This document shows, piece by piece, positions 34,847 to 43,921 of a stretch of DNA of 47,516 nt. The translations under genes were made by a program, and so were the position numbers. The notes under the pieces are model-generated. The model saw only the letters and a list, made by a program, of their open reading frames with translations, made no database searches and was not told where the DNA came from. Each line of letters starts with the position of its first letter. Within the stretch, counting starts at the first letter, position 1. Origin of the DNA: DAOTWY01 sp003696565 (GTDB taxonomy: Bacteria; Chloroflexota; Anaerolineae; Aggregatilineales; Phototrophicaceae); the NCBI GenBank assembly GCA_034435635.1, contig DAOTWY010000100.1, positions 1-47,516 on the forward strand, given 5' to 3'.

Positions 34847-35923
34847 ATGAGAAGACTTTGGTTCTGCTTAATCCCAATATTCTTTGCCTTGTGGGGTTTG
34901 CCTACCCAAGCATTTTTTGATGTTGATGTATGTGCTGATGTCGTCCCTGGTGAACCCATCAACGACGAATGTTTAGCTCTAATGGAAGATTTTCCAGAAC
35001 CCCGCGTGATTGAAATTCAAGAGGACTTACAAACGTTGGGGACTTATAGCTTCTGGCGTGTGCAAAACACCCAGCCCCCTGTCTATGATTCCCCTGGTGG
35101 AAACATCACCCGTCACATGAACCCTGGTTTTAACTTTGTCCGCGTTATTAATACCAGTGTTGACGGTTGGGTACAAATCGAAACCGGTGAGTGGCTGACC
35201 CGTGATGTCGTAGAATATAACGAAGCATCCTACTTTAACGGAGTACGGATTTTAGATGGTTTAGAAAACCAATTCGCTTGGGTGTTGGGAACACTTTATA
35301 CATCTGCTTATCCAGGCGGACCGCAAGACATCCAAAACGGGCGGTTGCTTTTCCGCTATGACCTCATCAACATCTTTGCAGAAGCCTATGATGAAAACGG
35401 TTGGCGGTGGTATCTGGTTGGACCAGATCAATGGATTGAGCAACGGATGGTTGCCAAAGTATTCAAAATTGACCGTCCCGAAGGCGTTGAAGGGCGTTGG
35501 GTGGCTGTTGATCTCTATGAACAAACTCTCGTCGCATATGATGGTGATGTGCCTGTTTATGCCACCTTGATCGCTTCTGGCGTGCCCGGCTGGGATACCA
35601 ACGAAGGCATTTATGAGGTATGGGCACGGCTTGAGGTTGATCGTATGTCTGGGGCAACAGGCGCGCCCAATGGCTGGGATTTACAAAGCGTCCCATGGGT
35701 GATGTATTTTGATGAAAGCATCAGCCTACATGGCACTTATTGGCACGATAATTTTGGGTATCGCCAAAGTCGCGGGTGTGTCAACCTGAGTATCAGCGAC
35801 GCGCGTTTTATCTACCAGTGGTTTTTAGATACCCCTATCCGTGATGAAGACGACAACCCCATCAACTACGTATATGTCCACAGCTCAGGGGAGTACCGCA
35901 CATCCGGTGCAGCCACCAAATAA
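34847..35923 (+). CDS. Secreted L,D-transpeptidase (YkuD)
   Basis: This 358-residue exported enzyme has a signal peptide at about 1-23 (WFCLIPIFFALWGLPTQA). The N-terminal half has SH3-like strands. The catalytic domain is about 216-350, with His295 in HGTYWHDNFG and the nucleophile in SRGC311VNLS. It makes 3-3 peptidoglycan cross-links or anchors proteins, and these links resist most beta-lactams. GAGGT precedes the start. A perfect 11-bp terminator stem follows. The 257-base gap upstream (34590-34846) shows no clear element beyond AT-rich and short hairpin sequence. Confidence 0.92.
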   Translation: MRRLWFCLIPIFFALWGLPTQAFFDVDVCADVVPGEPINDECLALMEDFPEPRVIEIQEDLQTLGTYSFWRVQNTQPPVYDSPGGNITRHMNPGFNFVRVINTSVDGWVQIETGEWLTRDVVEYNEASYFNGVRILDGLENQFAWVLGTLYTSAYPGGPQDIQNGRLLFRYDLINIFAEAYDENGWRWYLVGPDQWIEQRMVAKVFKIDRPEGVEGRWVAVDLYEQTLVAYDGDVPVYATLIASGVPGWDTNEGIYEVWARLEVDRMSGATGAPNGWDLQSVPWVMYFDESISLHGTYWHDNFGYRQSRGCVNLSISDARFIYQWFLDTPIRDEDDNPINYVYVHSSGEYRTSGAATK

Positions 35924-35937
35924 ACATGCCTCAATAA

Positions 35938-35969
35938 TAATCAGGGGCGGTTGATATTGCCCCTGATTA
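35938..35969. terminator. Bidirectional terminator after the L,D-transpeptidase gene
   Basis: TAATCAGGGGC (35938-35948) and GCCCCTGATTA (35959-35969) form a perfect 11-bp stem around a 10-base loop, between two convergent genes. Confidence 0.78.
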
Positions 35970-35989
35970 ACCCCAAACTATTTACCAGC

Positions 35990-37729
35990 CTATGATGCCG
36001 GTTCCCATGAATCGCTATCCAAGATGATCGCGCTTCCATCCGGCAGTTGAATATGGAAACGAATGCCAGACGGGTCTGTGATCCGCTCAACAGTTGCCTG
36101 ATAGCTCTGCTCTAACGCGGTTGCCCAGCCCAATGTATCTTGAATGGCTTGGTCGCTTGCCCAAACTTTGCCAAACCGCCCCAATGGAGAAAACAATCCC
36201 TGGGGTGGGAACAACGCCATATTATCCGGCAAATCACGATAACGCGCCTGTGGATAATATACGGCTGTACCATCAGCATAAAGAATTGTCACTTCTTTGA
36301 AGTCATCGCGGTAAAACATCGCCCCATTTTCAAACGGTTGATATGATGCAAACACAATTGAAATTGGTGATGGCGTGGGGGGAATTTCGCCTGGGGCGGG
36401 TGTTCGCGTCGGTGATGCTGGGGCTGCTGTGGATTGTGTAGCAGGCGTGGATGCAACAGTTTGTGAGCTTGTCACCATGGGTTGTAACATAGCTTGGTCA
36501 GCAGTTGCCGGCAAATCTAAAATAGCATAAGACAACCGTGCAAAGCGACTATTGGGGTTATTAGGTGTTGGGTTAACCGCCCACATCACCAACCGCACGC
36601 CCATCGTAAAATCCTCTGGAATACTGATCGAGGCTGCACCATTTGGTGGTAAATCCTCAAATGACAAAGCTGGTGGTGTCGTTGTGGCATCCTCCAAATC
36701 CGCCAAGCTATACATCTCAATGATGGCATTCTGTGCCCCGCTCACTTGCCAACTCAATGGGATTGTTGCCTGCGCGGGTGCCAATGTAACGCTGGATGTA
36801 AATTGATCAACCGTCACAGTTTGCCCACTGGCTGCATCCGTAAATACATGGCATCCATCTCCAGGATAGCCAATCAATGGCACCTGTGCGGGTGTTACCG
36901 TGGCACAATCAACTGGTTGCCGCTCAGTTGGCGGGGTGCTAGGCTCTAAGACCGCTGTTGTTTCAGCACTCCCCTCTTGTGAGGCTTCAACCCGTTCTGA
37001 GGTGATCGTGCCATCCGGCGCGATGGTGATAAACGCTTGGTCATAAGGCACATTCGTCCGTACATCGACCAAACTTAACCGAATGCGAATTTGCCCATCT
37101 GCCGAAGCGCGTGGCGCAACCACCCCCTGCCCACTGGAAGAAACCCATAAATTTTCACGCGGGAGTTCCACCGTAATAGAAGTGTTATCCGGTAAAACCT
37201 GGTCAAAAATCAAGTTTGAACCAGGAACACGGTTTTCAACCTGCCAGCGGACATCAACCCGTGCGTTACCTTGGGTTAAGTTCGCTTCTGTAAAATTCCG
37301 TACGCTAAGCCCCTCAAAGGTCGTGATTCGTGGGTCTGCTTCTGGCATTGTATATGGAATCGTCAATAAGCGTTCACTAATAATCTGCTGATTGACATCC
37401 ACAACAGCCAAGCGATAAGTTGGCGGATGGAAGTTGAGCGTCGGTAAAACAGTTATCACGCGCTCGTCATCTGCTAACAATACATCCGTTGCCGGAAAAA
37501 CCCGTTCCCAGCCATTTAAACGATATGCATCAAGGCGAATCGCCTGGTTATTGCCAAGATTAGCAACAAACCACGTTAAGGTGATCTCTGCCTCGCCGGC
37601 ATCAATCGCATCAATAGTCATGTTTTCTGTATTGCTCGCTTCAAACACGACAATCGTCGGGCGTGCCTGGGCAGAAATAACCATACTCCCCAACACAACC
37701 CCTAGCATTATTAACAATAACTGTCTCAT
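35990..37729 (-). CDS. Secreted protein with three Ig-like domains and a C-terminal LGWA-type domain
   Basis: This 579-residue exported protein has a signal peptide at 1-21 (LLLIMLGVVLGSMVISAQA). The start at 37729 is set by GGAGGG 5 bases upstream; longer starts lack a signal. Three Ig-like beta-sandwich units follow (about 22-125, 130-250, 300-410), each built on a pattern such as EITLTWFVANLG or IPLSWQVSG. A Thr/Pro/Ala linker, then a final domain of about 130 residues with PPQGLFSPLGRFGKVW and DTLGWATALEQSYQ, resembles the C-termini of other Chloroflexota exported proteins (from memory, not verified). It probably acts at the cell surface. Function unknown. Confidence 0.82.
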   Translation of the reverse strand: MRQLLLIMLGVVLGSMVISAQARPTIVVFEASNTENMTIDAIDAGEAEITLTWFVANLGNNQAIRLDAYRLNGWERVFPATDVLLADDERVITVLPTLNFHPPTYRLAVVDVNQQIISERLLTIPYTMPEADPRITTFEGLSVRNFTEANLTQGNARVDVRWQVENRVPGSNLIFDQVLPDNTSITVELPRENLWVSSSGQGVVAPRASADGQIRIRLSLVDVRTNVPYDQAFITIAPDGTITSERVEASQEGSAETTAVLEPSTPPTERQPVDCATVTPAQVPLIGYPGDGCHVFTDAASGQTVTVDQFTSSVTLAPAQATIPLSWQVSGAQNAIIEMYSLADLEDATTTPPALSFEDLPPNGAASISIPEDFTMGVRLVMWAVNPTPNNPNSRFARLSYAILDLPATADQAMLQPMVTSSQTVASTPATQSTAAPASPTRTPAPGEIPPTPSPISIVFASYQPFENGAMFYRDDFKEVTILYADGTAVYYPQARYRDLPDNMALFPPQGLFSPLGRFGKVWASDQAIQDTLGWATALEQSYQATVERITDPSGIRFHIQLPDGSAIILDSDSWEPAS

Positions 37730-37808
37730 CAAACCCTCCATGTTTATGTCAATTAAAAATTGATGCCTCATTATCAGATAACGCCCTTTAAACCGCTACC
37801 CAAACAAA

Positions 37809-40800
37809 TTAGGGTACTGTAATTGGTACTTCATACGGGGCTTGTAGATGATTGCCGTCATTCCCAACAATCACTAACCGCAGCCGATAGTTCCCAGGTG
37901 GCAACACCGGTAACGTCCCTAGTTGTCCATTCACCACACTTTGATAAGAGACTTCTTGAATGGTTGTCCAATCTGCCCACTGCCCTCCAATAATATCCAG
38001 CTTGTAATATAACGCCTGCTCTGGTGTAAATTGGGCGGTTCCTAAAATTGGAATTGAACCGCTAACGATCTGACCAGGAGATGGTGATGTGATAACAGCC
38101 GTCACAACAGTTGGACCGTATGCTGGCGCGTTTAACAACTCTGGCGTGCAGTCAATGGTCGGCAAAAACGCTAGCCCACGTGACTGCGCATACCGTTCTG
38201 CCTCAACCGCATCACGCGGGTTAGCAGGCGGCGCAATAAACAATAACTCTTGAACCCCCGGCGTTGAACCAATTAGCTCCACGGGAACACGGCAATAACG
38301 CGGCGGGGGCGGCACGGGTTCGCCAGGCGGTACCTGGAATTGAATAGCACTAGCAATAGCAGGGTCTAGGGGCATCACCACTGTGCGATACACCCCCGGT
38401 TCAACAAGCTGTACATAAGAGCCACTGGTTGGGATCACATCTTGCGGCTGCTGAGGAGCTTGCTGGGGGATCAAATTCCCCGCACCATCCGGCAAACTTG
38501 GCGGGGTGTCTAAAAACCATTCCACAACCGTCCCCGGGCAGGTTGTAACCGGATCAATCATAATGCGGACGTTACAAATTCGCCGCTGAGACATCCCCGC
38601 AGGTGGCGCGGGTTTATCCGGCAATAATTGTCCATCAACATAAAACTCACTGAGCAACGTGCTGTTACCATAAATCCCATTAACAACCCGATTCCAGATC
38701 GGCGCGGCACCACTTAAACCGGTTGTGTTGCGCATCGGATCACCGTTATTGTTGCCGACCCACACGCCAACAACCAAATTACGTGTATAGCCGATTGTCC
38801 AGTTATCTTTAAAGTCATTGGTTGTCCCGGTTTTGACAGATGTATCAATCCCTGGCGTATAAAGCTGGCTGTTTGACCCCATCTCAGTTGAACGTGCATC
38901 ATTATCGTTTAAAATGTCTGTAATCAGATAAGCGATTCGCGGGTCTAACACAGGTTGACCAAACCCTGTACGAGAGATCGTTGCTGTTGTCCGAATCCCT
39001 GTTGATGGGCAACCATTTTCATATTCATAGATGATACGATTGGTGTTATCCATCACACACAAAATAGCCGTGGTATCTACCAGCACACCCTGATTAGCAA
39101 ATACACCATAAGCACGAGATAACTCTAAGAGGGTGACCTCTCCACCGCCCAAGGTGAGGGAAATACCATACCGAGACGCATCCCGCCCAAGTGTTTGGAC
39201 ACCAAAACGTTCCATGAACGCCAGCAAATAATCTACCCCAACAAAGCGCATAACTTGTACTGCTGGAATATTGTAACTATTTGCCAACGCATACCGCATC
39301 CGCATCGGACCATGCACGCCTAGATCATAATTCACTGGTTCATAGTCTGGTTGCCCGGGGATTGGAATACGAATGCGAGTATCCCAAATCACATCACCAG
39401 GGGAAAAGCCCAACTCAACCGCCGAGGCGTATGTAAACGGCTTCATGGTACTACCTGGTTGACGCGGGCGATTCGTCACATTAACCCGCCCATCAATCGC
39501 GTCATTGTTATAATCTATACTGCCAACCATTGCGATGATCTCGCCGGTTAATGGTTTGATGACGATTGCCGCCCCATTACTGACATTCTGAGAAGCTGGG
39601 ATACTAGCAATCTGATTGGCGACAATCTGCTGCACCATGTCGTTTGTCCGCAAGTCAACGGTGGTATAAACCTGCAACCCACCCCGCGCAATATCTTCCG
39701 GTGAATAGCCCAGTTCCAACATCAACTCTTCTAACTCACGTTGGGCATAAACCGTAAAATGTGGCGCGCGTAGGTCAATATCCGCCGGGGCAAATCGCAA
39801 CCCTTCCGCAATGGCAGCATCGCGCTCTGCTGCTGTGATATAACCTTCTTCCACCATTTCATTTAAGACTTGCTGCCAACGACGGAAAACAGCTGCTTGA
39901 ATATCCGGGTCTGGATTAAGTGGGTCTAACTCCGCAGGAGCTTGGGGTAACCCCGCCAATAATGCCGCTTCGCCTAGGGTTAAATCGCCAACATCCTTGC
40001 CAAAGAAAATCTGAGAGGCAGCTTGCGCGCCATAAGCTAAATTGCCGTAATAAATTTCATTGAGATATAACTCCAGAATATCATCTTTACTTTTACGCGC
40101 CGTGAGGGCAATCGCCAGCATAATTTCTTCCGCTTTGCGCTGTGGGCTACGTTCTGCACGATATTCCGGGTCAAACAAGACATTACGAACAAGCTGCTGT
40201 GTGATGGTGCTACCACCAGGCGTGTTTTCATCTGGAGACGCACCTAAATATTGCAAAAAAGCGACTAATGTGGCACCGATGTCAATGCCGATATTGTTGT
40301 AAAACGAATCATCCTCAATGGCGATGGTCGCATCAATCAAATACTGTGGCATCTCCTGTAAATCAACATTTGTCCGCCGCCCTTCATTAAAAACTTCATA
40401 TAACGGTTCACCATTGCGATCATAAATAAACGTACTTTGGAACGTCTGATAACGGTCAAAGCCTTCTAATTTCTCATTGAGCAAATCCCCAACTTGGGCA
40501 TATGCCCAAGCTCCCAAAACCAGGCTAATCAACGTCATCCCACCACACAACGTGACAAAAATCCCCAAGAAAACCGCAACACATCCCAGGTTTGTACGAC
40601 GACGGCGCGTTTTTGGCGGTAACGCTTGGCGGTGTGGCACGCTTTGATCTCTCACATTAGGTGATGGTGCCGGGGGGATCATCGCCGGGCGGCGCGGTTG
40701 ATCTGCCGGACGCTGAAACGGTTGATGTTCCTGTGGTAATGGGGCAGAGACCGGCGGCATATGCTGAACAGTATTTGCCTGATGCGAAACAGTCATATCT

Positions 40801-41177
40801 GGATTGGGGTCTAGCCCGCCACTACCTGGTAACGTTGGCTCAGCAGAAACCGGTTGATGCGGCATAGTCACCCATTTGTTGCCAATGGATTCAGCAGATT
40901 GCTCTGCTTCATCCTCTGCATCTGGTTCTTTTGGTAAATGAAAAGGGACATCGGTATCTGTAGTATAGTTTGCATCAACAAGTGTCTCTGCATCCAAATC
41001 AACCATGGTTCCCAATGGTGGGTCTGTGGCACGGATTTCCTCCGTGGTCAGATCACGCGGAACAGTAACATCATTGTCATCAACAACTTCACCGAGGATA
41101 AGCTCTTCTGTGTCTTCTTTATGGATATTTGGTTCTTCTTCGTGTTGGTTGGGTTCTTCATTGGGATCGTGGGTCAT
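37809..41177 (-). CDS. Class A penicillin-binding protein (PBP1A type)
   Basis: This 1122-residue bifunctional murein synthase starts with a cytoplasmic tail of about 195 residues, acidic and Pro-rich, then one membrane helix (about 200-225). The GT51 glycosyltransferase has E288 in EDDSFYNNIG, where the usual His after EDxxFxx is Asn. The transpeptidase has S576 in GSTMK, S634-Y-N636, and K782-T-G784. A C-terminal Ig-like domain starts near residue 1040. It polymerises and cross-links peptidoglycan outside the membrane. It is divergent from the ferritin gene. Confidence 0.95.
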   Translation of the reverse strand: MTHDPNEEPNQHEEEPNIHKEDTEELILGEVVDDNDVTVPRDLTTEEIRATDPPLGTMVDLDAETLVDANYTTDTDVPFHLPKEPDAEDEAEQSAESIGNKWVTMPHQPVSAEPTLPGSGGLDPNPDMTVSHQANTVQHMPPVSAPLPQEHQPFQRPADQPRRPAMIPPAPSPNVRDQSVPHRQALPPKTRRRRTNLGCVAVFLGIFVTLCGGMTLISLVLGAWAYAQVGDLLNEKLEGFDRYQTFQSTFIYDRNGEPLYEVFNEGRRTNVDLQEMPQYLIDATIAIEDDSFYNNIGIDIGATLVAFLQYLGASPDENTPGGSTITQQLVRNVLFDPEYRAERSPQRKAEEIMLAIALTARKSKDDILELYLNEIYYGNLAYGAQAASQIFFGKDVGDLTLGEAALLAGLPQAPAELDPLNPDPDIQAAVFRRWQQVLNEMVEEGYITAAERDAAIAEGLRFAPADIDLRAPHFTVYAQRELEELMLELGYSPEDIARGGLQVYTTVDLRTNDMVQQIVANQIASIPASQNVSNGAAIVIKPLTGEIIAMVGSIDYNNDAIDGRVNVTNRPRQPGSTMKPFTYASAVELGFSPGDVIWDTRIRIPIPGQPDYEPVNYDLGVHGPMRMRYALANSYNIPAVQVMRFVGVDYLLAFMERFGVQTLGRDASRYGISLTLGGGEVTLLELSRAYGVFANQGVLVDTTAILCVMDNTNRIIYEYENGCPSTGIRTTATISRTGFGQPVLDPRIAYLITDILNDNDARSTEMGSNSQLYTPGIDTSVKTGTTNDFKDNWTIGYTRNLVVGVWVGNNNGDPMRNTTGLSGAAPIWNRVVNGIYGNSTLLSEFYVDGQLLPDKPAPPAGMSQRRICNVRIMIDPVTTCPGTVVEWFLDTPPSLPDGAGNLIPQQAPQQPQDVIPTSGSYVQLVEPGVYRTVVMPLDPAIASAIQFQVPPGEPVPPPPRYCRVPVELIGSTPGVQELLFIAPPANPRDAVEAERYAQSRGLAFLPTIDCTPELLNAPAYGPTVVTAVITSPSPGQIVSGSIPILGTAQFTPEQALYYKLDIIGGQWADWTTIQEVSYQSVVNGQLGTLPVLPPGNYRLRLVIVGNDGNHLQAPYEVPITVP

Positions 41178-41378
41178 ATGTTCCCCATTAAAACTCGCTC
41201 ATCTTAATACTGCTACAAGTTTAATCGATATACCCCGTTGCGTCCACGTCACCAAGCTGACGGCATCATGACGATTGCCCTACTTTCAAGCATATCATTA
41301 GCGGCAAATTCATTTCGTCTTTTAAGAGTTACATGGTAGACTCATCTTTGTTTGTGTTTATATGTTAGGAGAAAAATC

Positions 41379-41900
41379 ATGCTAAGTGACAAAATGCAAG
41401 CAGCATTAAACGATCAAATCAACATGGAGCTGAGAGCTTATTATACTTACCTGTCTATGTCAGCATATTTTCAAGATAGTGGATTGCCTGGGTTCGCCGC
41501 GTGGATGTTTCATCATGCCGAAGAAGAGATGACGCACGCCATGAAACTCTACGATTACATCCATGTAAGGCGCGGCAAAGTCAAATTACAAGCCATTCCA
41601 GAACCACCGCATACTTGGGACTCACCACTGGCAGCGTTTGAAGACGCTTTTGAACACGAGCGCAAGGTATCTATTTCCATTGATAAGTTGGTTTCTTTAG
41701 CGCGAGAAGAAGGCGATCATGCGACAAATAGTTTCCTCCAATGGTTTGTGGATGAACAAGTGGAGGAAGAAGAAGTGGTAAGCAACGCCATCGACAAACT
41801 CAAATTGGTGGGGGATTTTGGTCCGGGCTTATATATGTTAGACAAAGAAATGGCTGCGGATGCTGCCGCTGGAGAGGGCGAAACAGAAGCAGAAGCATAA
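41379..41900 (+). CDS. Ferritin (FtnA type)
   Basis: This 173-residue four-helix ferritin has the iron-site residues in order: Glu of NMELRAYYTYL, Glu and His of AEEEMTHAMK, then Glu in FEHERKVS and the last helix WFVDEQVEEEEVV. This is the non-heme type, without the Met52 of bacterioferritin. It stores iron as ferrihydrite and limits Fenton chemistry. The start at 41379 was chosen because AGGAG lies about 7 bases upstream. The Ala/Glu-rich tail is short and disordered. It is divergent from the PBP gene across a 201-base gap, where I see no clear operator. Confidence 0.92.
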   Translation: MLSDKMQAALNDQINMELRAYYTYLSMSAYFQDSGLPGFAAWMFHHAEEEMTHAMKLYDYIHVRRGKVKLQAIPEPPHTWDSPLAAFEDAFEHERKVSISIDKLVSLAREEGDHATNSFLQWFVDEQVEEEEVVSNAIDKLKLVGDFGPGLYMLDKEMAADAAAGEGETEAEA

Positions 41901-41982
41901 CCAGGCTACAACACCATAGTTGTATATCCAGGCGGCAAATGGCATAATTTAAGCGTATTTGTCAAATTGGGAAAGCAGCCTT

Positions 41983-42921
41983 ATGTCTGAAGAAAAAACA
42001 ATCTTTTTAACCAGTGGAGCCAGTGATGTTGGGGTAGCAACCATTAAAAAACTTGTTAATGCTGGCTATAAAACCTATGGCGTAGTTTATAACCGTGATG
42101 AGGCAGAAATCATCCGCGCTGTAAACGGTATTCCCGTCTTTTCCTTACCTAACCATGCCGGGGAATTGCGGGCAATGATCGCTATGTCTAAAGCGAAAGT
42201 AGTTGTCCATCTTGCGCCACTAGCAGCTAATCATCCCCCTTTTTCTCCGCCAAGCTACACGCCAGATCAAATTACACAAGAAACTGTGGCATTACTGGAA
42301 GCCGCCAAAGCAGCTGATGTTAATTTCTTCATTCATGGTAGTTACACGCTGCTTTATGGGCATACCAATGGGGAAACCGTAGACGAATCCAGCCCATTAA
42401 CCAAAGCGAGTGACCCGCTTGTTGCAGCAGGGATTTTGGCAGAAAAAGCTGTCATAAAATCTGAATTGCCTTATTGCATCCTCCGGACAGGATACATTTA
42501 TAGCCCAAATTCCGAAGCAATTCACAAGCTAGATAGAGCCTTAAAATCTAGCAGTGCTGTGTTCACCAGTGAGGGCTATGCTGGCTGGGTTTACGCAGAT
42601 GATGTGGCAAATGCTGTATTAAAAGCAATCGAAAAACAACCAGAAGGTGAAATTTTCAACATTGTGGATGATACCCCTGCCACAACGGCTGAATTTGTTC
42701 AGTATTTGTGTGAAGCCCAGGGGATTGAACCACCTGGTGCGGTTTCCAGCATCTTGAAGATGTTCTCCCGTAATCCAAACCCCACATTACTCGGTTTTTC
42801 CGCCAAACCCAGTAACAATAAAGCCAAAGCATACCTTGAATGGTCACCACGGTTTAAGGATTATCGACAAGGGATTGATGATCTTTTATTAGAGTGGCGG
42901 GCACAAATCAACGTTAACTAA
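41983..42921 (+). CDS. NAD(P)-dependent epimerase/dehydratase-like protein lacking the catalytic Tyr-Lys
   Basis: This 312-residue extended-SDR-like protein has a Rossmann start at FLTSGASDVGVATIKKL, where the glycine motif reads TSGASDVG in place of TGGASGIG. The block VHLAPLAANHPP and the substrate part FNIVDDTPATTAEFVQYL are family-like. Where YxxxK should be, the sequence is LVAAGILAEKAV, so both catalytic residues are missing. It may bind a cofactor without redox catalysis, or act as a regulator. The start at 41983 is the first ATG; an upstream TTG frame lacks support. Confidence 0.8.
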   Translation: MSEEKTIFLTSGASDVGVATIKKLVNAGYKTYGVVYNRDEAEIIRAVNGIPVFSLPNHAGELRAMIAMSKAKVVVHLAPLAANHPPFSPPSYTPDQITQETVALLEAAKAADVNFFIHGSYTLLYGHTNGETVDESSPLTKASDPLVAAGILAEKAVIKSELPYCILRTGYIYSPNSEAIHKLDRALKSSSAVFTSEGYAGWVYADDVANAVLKAIEKQPEGEIFNIVDDTPATTAEFVQYLCEAQGIEPPGAVSSILKMFSRNPNPTLLGFSAKPSNNKAKAYLEWSPRFKDYRQGIDDLLLEWRAQINVN

Positions 42922-42974
42922 TCTACGGAGAGCAGCCCTATTGATGTACCTTAAGAAATCAATCGTGCATCCAT

Positions 42975-43105
42975 AACGTGGGGATACCCCCCCTCATGTT
43001 TGCATTGGTCACCTCATGAATGGGGCTGATTTTAGATGATTACCCCACAGCCCCCCCCTTTACGGGATGAATGCCGTTGCCAGGGGGTATCCCTTGGCAA
43101 CATAG
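42975..43105. repeat. Gene-free block of nested inverted repeats
   Basis: An outer pair GGGATACCCCC (42981-42991) and GGGGGTATCCC (43083-43093) encloses GGGGCTG/CAGCCCC (43022-43028 with 43048-43054). The right arm also folds locally: GTTGCCAGGG (43076-43085) with CCCTTGGCAAC (43091-43101), one bulge, loop GGTAT. It could be a small mobile element remnant (MITE-like), a structured RNA or a leader control element. No gene lies here. Confidence 0.5.
43088..43103 (+). repeat. Second copy of the 16-base shared motif
   Basis: TATCCCTTGGCAACAT is identical to 4372-4387 and also ends 60 bases before a start codon. TTGGCA (43094-43099) could be a -35 element, but the -10 here is poor. It is also the right arm of a hairpin. 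Confidence 0.4.
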
Positions 43106-43162
43106 GGATGATCTGATCATTTCTTGATAAAGAACAGTCATAGGGCTACTCAGGATATAACT

Positions 43163-43921
43163 ATGCTAAAAGCAATTTTATTTGATATGGATGACACGCT
43201 TATCGACTGGGGAGATTTTTCTGGCGATTGGGATCAGATAGAAAAACCATATATCCAGCGTGTCTATGAATATTTATGTACATTGTGGCAAATTGATGGC
43301 GGTGTAGAAGCCTATGCCAAAGAATACTTGTCTCGCTCTCGTGCAGCTTGGTTTCAAGCGCACAATAATTTGGTTGCGCCACATGTCGGGCGTGTCATTG
43401 TAGAAACTGCCATTGCGCTCGGTATTCCAAAAGAAAAACTCAATATGGAAGCTTGCCTAAAAGCCTATGGGTGGGGGTTGATTAAAGGTGTTACGTTATT
43501 CCCGGATGTTATCAATATCCTCAAGCTACTGCGGGAAAAACACATTAAACTAGGGATCATTACAAACGCCTATCAACCCATGTGGATGCGAGATTATGAA
43601 TTAGAGCAATATGGCTTGCTGGAATTCTTCCCAGAGTGCCGCTTTTCCGCTGCGGATTTTGGACATCTTAAGCCGCATCCAGAAATTTTTAAAGCCGCTT
43701 TGGATTGTTTAAATGTCACCCCGGATGAAACGGTGTTTATTGGCGATAACCCAACAGCTGATATCGCTGGGGCACAAGCCGTTGGTATGAAAGCAATCTT
43801 GCGTGTTGTCCGGCGGATGACTCCCCTCATTAGCGGATTAATTGTTCCAGACGCAGCCATCAATACCCTGGATGAACTACCAGCCATTTTAAGTGATTGG
43901 TATCCTGGGTGGGATCAATGA
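43163..43921 (+). CDS. HAD-superfamily hydrolase
   Basis: This 252-residue HAD phosphatase has motif I FDMDDTLIDW at residues 7-16, so the nucleophile Asp is followed by an acidic residue as usual. Motif II is the Thr of LGIITNAY, motif III a Lys near HLKPHPEIF, and motif IV FIGDNPTADI. The cap is helical, C1 type. It resembles haloacid-dehalogenase-like and YjjG-type nucleotidases; substrate unknown. The start at 43163 is the ATG at the consensus HAD beginning; an upstream TTG has no support. Its stop overlaps the next gene by 4 bases (ATGA). Confidence 0.85.
   Translation: MLKAILFDMDDTLIDWGDFSGDWDQIEKPYIQRVYEYLCTLWQIDGGVEAYAKEYLSRSRAAWFQAHNNLVAPHVGRVIVETAIALGIPKEKLNMEACLKAYGWGLIKGVTLFPDVINILKLLREKHIKLGIITNAYQPMWMRDYELEQYGLLEFFPECRFSAADFGHLKPHPEIFKAALDCLNVTPDETVFIGDNPTADIAGAQAVGMKAILRVVRRMTPLISGLIVPDAAINTLDELPAILSDWYPGWDQ

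Noticed and set aside
41907..41924. TACAAC/GTTGTA hairpin after the ferritin gene
   Set aside because: Only a 6-bp AT-rich stem with no T-run, too weak to call a terminator.
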